NCBI GenBank assembly: GCA_020853515.1
Contig: JADYYU010000018.1
Span: forward strand, 1 to 8,791
Source: Chitinophagaceae bacterium
Lineage (GTDB): Bacteria; Bacteroidota; Bacteroidia; Chitinophagales; Chitinophagaceae
Reading direction: 5' to 3'
Length of the DNA: 8,791 nucleotides
In this document: positions 6,819 to 8,791 of the stretch, in pieces
Numbering within the stretch: position 1 is the first letter of the stretch
How the letters are laid out: each line of letters opens with the position of its first letter
Made by a program: the position numbers and the translations under genes
The notes under the pieces: model-generated
The model's input: only the letters and a program-made list of their open reading frames with translations
Databases searched by the model: none
What the model was told of the DNA's origin: nothing

Positions 6819-7044
6819 CGAAAACACACACTATGTTTGACCGGTGAATTGCAGTGATTGAATGCCGTACTATGTTATATACGACGGCACTGACCTCCTG
6901 GATTTAAAAAATACAATTTAAATAAAAATGGCAGAGCAGATGGTTATTTATGATGTTTTCACCGAACCGTTACATTCAGATCAGATACATTTCTTCATAA
7001 AAAAGAGAAGCAGAAAAAAAGATTAAAATAGTGAGGTTGATGGA
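6819..7044. other. Non-coding stretch (probable long 3' UTR of the anti-sigma transcript)
   Basis: These 226 bp lie between the restored end of the anti-sigma frame and the terminator. They hold an imperfect hairpin at 6863-6889 (TGCC/GGCA outer and GTA-TAT/ATATAC inner pairs). An AGGAGGT string on the minus strand (6893-6899) leads only to a six-codon frame. A 32-codon plus-strand ATG frame at 6928-7026 has a lysine/arginine-rich end but no recognisable promoter. I see no supported gene. Confidence 0.4.
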
Positions 7045-7149
7045 TTAAATTTTCCCCAATACATACATTTCACTCATCGTTGGGGCTGGTACGCCGCCTT
7101 TTTTCTCCAGTGTAATTGCAAATGCTTGCGGGATTTGGATGTCTTTCAT
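7045..7149 (-). pseudogene. Detached C-terminal end of the anti-sigma factor after a nonsense codon
   Basis: The codon right after the TAA at 7150-7152 is ATG. The frame continues for 34 codons: MKDIQIPQAFAITLEKKGG, then VPAPTMSEMYVLGKI and TAA at 7045-7047. The AFAITLEKKGG...P.PT...MYVLGKI ending is the conserved last part of RskA-family C-terminal domains in Bacteroidota, where it normally follows GKPVDxG...without interruption. No frameshift is needed, only one sense codon changed to TAA. The ATG next to the stop could allow re-initiation, giving a separate 34-residue peptide without a signal sequence. That seems unlikely to reach the outer face. Confidence 0.85.
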
Positions 7150-7896
7150 TTATTGAAAAACAGCGACCGGCGACTGATTATTTTCTATCATGCCAATGTC
7201 AACAGGTTTGCCGTCTGCAATAGCCCATAGCTGGTACTGCTTGTCGGATGGAGGAGCAGGTAGGTTGATATTGGCAATAAATACCTCACTGGACGTTTTG
7301 TTCCAATAAATGGCCACGGATGAGGCCGGACTTTTTTCCGGAATGCCTGACAGATTAATTTTCTGATAGCGTTCGTTGCTCATCACTTCTACCTGCTTAC
7401 TAAGAGTTGCAAGGGCCGTCTCTGCTTTAATTTTACTTTCTTTTTGAAGCGCGATCTCTTGCTGTAACTGATCGGCATCTTTACTTTTGTTATACAGTAA
7501 ATAGCCGAAACTCACAGTGAGGAGTAACAGCACGGATGCGGCAATGCGTATCCAGCCTGTCGTCTGCATGGTTCTGACATTTCCGGTCGTGGGGTGCTGT
7601 GTAACAGGTGTTTCTTCAGGTATTGAAGCACTGACCAGCGGACTAGCTGTCAGCGAAAGGTCTTCATTTTTTAAGTCATTTAAAGCACTCATCACAGAAG
7701 CCTTCAGATGTGCCGGCGGGGTCCGTTTCATTTCGAGTGCGATCGCTTCAAAAGTGGCGTACAAGGTATTCAGCTCATCCTGTATTTCAGGATAGATATG
7801 GCTCATACATTCCACTTCCTGTTTCTCCTGAGGAGAAATCAGACCTGAAACATATTGTTCCAGTATACCGCTCGATATGTATTCGTTTACGTTCAT
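7150..7896 (-). CDS. RskA-type membrane anti-sigma factor, truncated by an in-frame TAA
   Basis: These 248 residues precede an in-frame stop. The N-terminal cytoplasmic part (about 1-80; ISSGILEQYVSGLISPQEKQEVE) is the anti-sigma domain that binds the neighbouring ECF factor. A linker rich in Pro/Thr/Ser (81-113) leads to one membrane helix (about 115-135, IRIAASVLLLLTVSFGYLLY). A charged heptad-like coiled-coil stretch follows (138-175). The exported RskA C-terminal domain begins at about 180 (VAIYWNKTSSEVF, NLPAPPSDKQYQLWAIADGKPVDIGMIE). The domain stops early at VAVFQ. The family's usual ending is encoded directly after the TAA in the same frame (7045-7149), so an intact product would be 283 residues. 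The ATG at 7896 overlaps the sigma stop by 4 nt (ATGA), so translation is coupled. The sigma-binding domain and anchor are intact, so partial function is possible. The truncated outer domain may misfold or be proteolysed, which would release the sigma factor; that consequence is inference. Confidence 0.88.
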   Translation of the reverse strand: MNVNEYISSGILEQYVSGLISPQEKQEVECMSHIYPEIQDELNTLYATFEAIALEMKRTPPAHLKASVMSALNDLKNEDLSLTASPLVSASIPEETPVTQHPTTGNVRTMQTTGWIRIAASVLLLLTVSFGYLLYNKSKDADQLQQEIALQKESKIKAETALATLSKQVEVMSNERYQKINLSGIPEKSPASSVAIYWNKTSSEVFIANINLPAPPSDKQYQLWAIADGKPVDIGMIENNQSPVAVFQ

Positions 7897-8438
7897 TTTC
7901 TGCCGACTAAATTTTTGATCTCCATCATTGCATTTCGTATTTTAGTTTTAACACTCCCTAAAGGCATTTCATTCAAATCTGAAATTTCCTGGTGGGTATA
8001 TCCTTTAAAATAATGCTGTATAATTATTTCTTTATGTTCCGGTTTTATTTTTTCGATTATGTTTTGTACGCCGATCTTGTCTGTATTGATATTGGTAGTG
8101 TTTGCCTGTTCATTAGAGATATGTACGCTTTTATACTCCTTTTGGTTTTCAGCGATCCTGTTTTTTTGCCGGTACCGGTCAATAGCCTTATTGCGGCAAA
8201 TGTGCAACATCCAGGTAAAAAGGCTGCCACCTTTGCTTCCGTCATAAGTTGCGATATTTTTCCAGATGTTTACAAAGGTATCCTGTAATACGTCATTGGC
8301 ATCATCTTCATTGTTGACTACTTTAAAAATAATACCATACAGGGCCGCTGAATAATTATCGTATAAGTACGCATATGCCTTTTCATCTTTTTCTTTTAAA
8401 GAAGAAATAAGTATTTGCATATTGCTGAAATCACTCAT
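7893..8438 (-). CDS. ECF-family RNA polymerase sigma factor (partner of the RskA-type anti-sigma factor)
   Basis: This is a 181-residue sigma factor with only regions 2 and 4, the ECF (group 4) layout. Region 2 spans about 18-92. It includes AYLYDNYSAALYGIIFKVV, the core-binding NEDDANDVLQDTFVNIWKN (43-61), and the promoter-melting and -10 recognition part LFTWMLHICRNKAIDRYRQ (73-91). A polar linker (about 95-125) leads to region 4 (about 126-177). The -35 helix-turn-helix there is GYTHQEISDLNEMPLGSVKT (146-165), followed by KIRNAMMEIKNL. The product directs RNA polymerase to a small regulon when the anti-sigma factor releases it. The next gene starts within its stop codon (ATGA), so the two are made together. 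ATG 8438 gives a normal N-terminus. No housekeeping promoter is visible upstream. An 11-bp direct repeat at 8456 and 8486 might take part in control. Confidence 0.93.
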   Translation of the reverse strand: MSDFSNMQILISSLKEKDEKAYAYLYDNYSAALYGIIFKVVNNEDDANDVLQDTFVNIWKNIATYDGSKGGSLFTWMLHICRNKAIDRYRQKNRIAENQKEYKSVHISNEQANTTNINTDKIGVQNIIEKIKPEHKEIIIQHYFKGYTHQEISDLNEMPLGSVKTKIRNAMMEIKNLVGRK

Positions 8439-8455
8439 GAGTTTGCGAAGTTAGT

Positions 8456-8496
8456 AAAAAGAGTTTATGTTTTGCGCCACGCTCAAAAAAGAGTTT
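8456..8496. promoter_or_regulatory. Direct repeat of AAAAAGAGTTT upstream of the sigma gene
   Basis: AAAAAGAGTTT occurs at 8456-8466 and again at 8486-8496, exactly 30 bp apart (close to three helical turns). It lies 18-58 bp before the sigma start codon. On the transcribed strand it reads AAACTCTTTTT. The placement fits an operator or autoregulatory promoter element, but A/T-rich chance similarity is possible. Confidence 0.35.
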
Positions 8497-8573
8497 TTAT
8501 GGTATCATACTCGATCAGACGACCGTAAGGCAACTTAATAATGCAAAGATTTCAGGTTTCCGGTGATATTAGA

Positions 8574-8791
8574 TTATGCAATCTGCGCTATATCTTGCAT
8601 GATTGCCATCTTGAACTTCTCAAAGCCACGGACAATCAGCAGGGTCTGCACGATACTTGTTGTATGCGGGTCATTTTTTGATTGTTGCTTATGAAAAATG
8701 GTGCTGTTAATGGCATTTAAAATAATCGAAGGGTTCAAGGCAGTCGCTGCATTTATAAAGCGCTTTGCAGGCTGTTGATCCAAACTGACTG
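8574..8791 (-). CDS. 3' end of an unrecognised gene, cut by the right window edge
   Basis: A minus-strand frame is open from the right edge for 71 complete codons and stops with TAA at 8574-8576. The start lies outside the window. The visible C-terminus contains RFINAATALNPSIILNAINS and, near the end, LLIVRGFEKFKMAIMQDIAQ. It is soluble-looking, with no membrane span and no motif I recognise. Its orientation matches the sigma gene 135 bp downstream. The length of the open frame alone does not prove coding, though the residue composition is ordinary for a cytoplasmic protein. It could also be a remnant. Confidence 0.45.
   Translation of the reverse strand, partial: VSLDQQPAKRFINAATALNPSIILNAINSTIFHKQQSKNDPHTTSIVQTLLIVRGFEKFKMAIMQDIAQIA

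Noticed and set aside
6893..6899. AGGAGGT on the minus strand as a ribosome-binding site
   Set aside because: The only nearby start is a GTG that leads to a stop after six codons.
6928..7026. 32-codon plus-strand ATG frame with a basic tail
   Set aside because: It has no promoter or ribosome-site support, an ordinary chance length, and lies opposite the presumed 3' UTR.
7150..7152. Recoding of the TAA (selenocysteine or programmed frameshift) in the anti-sigma gene
   Set aside because: Selenocysteine uses TGA, and both sides of the stop are already in one frame, so no frameshift is needed. Readthrough remains possible but has no visible signal.
7992..8288. Plus- and minus-strand frames of 60-98 residues inside the sigma gene
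   Set aside because: They overlap the conserved region 2/4 coding sequence in other frames and have no family features.

Overview
The window looks like chromosomal DNA of a Bacteroidota species, probably of the Chitinophagales/Sphingobacteriales type. The evidence is a secreted protein with the C-terminal gliding/type IX secretion (CHU_C, type B) sorting domain, several exact TAnnTTTG promoter elements of the Bacteroidota housekeeping sigma factor, a scarcity of Shine-Dalgarno sequences, and an ECF sigma/RskA-type anti-sigma pair typical of the phylum. Family-level placement is inference. I see no rRNA, tRNA, CRISPR array, insertion sequence or phage gene.

Layout. (1) 1-2703, minus strand: a PLP-dependent class-III aminotransferase followed, with a 7-nt overlap, by a large polytopic membrane glycosyltransferase (GT39/ArnT-like) that runs off the left edge. 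(2) 2704-2860: a divergent promoter region. (3) 2861-3382, plus strand: a gamma-class carbonic anhydrase/hexapeptide-repeat protein. (4) 3525-5687, plus strand: a 720-residue exported six-bladed Kelch propeller with a PKD-like domain and a T9SS type B sorting domain. (5) 5806-6738, minus strand: the ribosome-biogenesis GTPase RsgA, with a TTG start and a very short predicted leader. (6) 6784-6818: a strong hairpin terminator directly upstream of the rsgA promoter. (7) 7045-8438, minus strand: an ECF sigma factor and, through an ATGA overlap, its membrane anti-sigma factor. (8) 8574-8791, minus strand: the 3' end of an unrecognised gene cut by the right edge.

How the parts work together. The sigma/anti-sigma pair is a translationally coupled surface-signalling switch. 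Its most striking property is a single in-frame TAA at 7150-7152. The 34 codons after this stop, still in the same frame, encode the conserved end of the RskA C-terminal domain (AFAITLEKKGG...YVLGKI). The anti-sigma gene is therefore a full-length gene broken by one nonsense codon, unless the stop is read through or is a sequencing error. The aminotransferase and glycosyltransferase are probably co-transcribed, but their shared pathway cannot be deduced here. RsgA, the carbonic anhydrase homologue and the Kelch protein appear to be independent transcription units.

No wholly new multi-gene system is evident. The items most worth following up are the nonsense-interrupted anti-sigma factor, an 11-bp direct repeat with 30-bp spacing upstream of the sigma gene, and the N-to-C 'velcro' closure of the Kelch propeller that can be read from the protein sequence.
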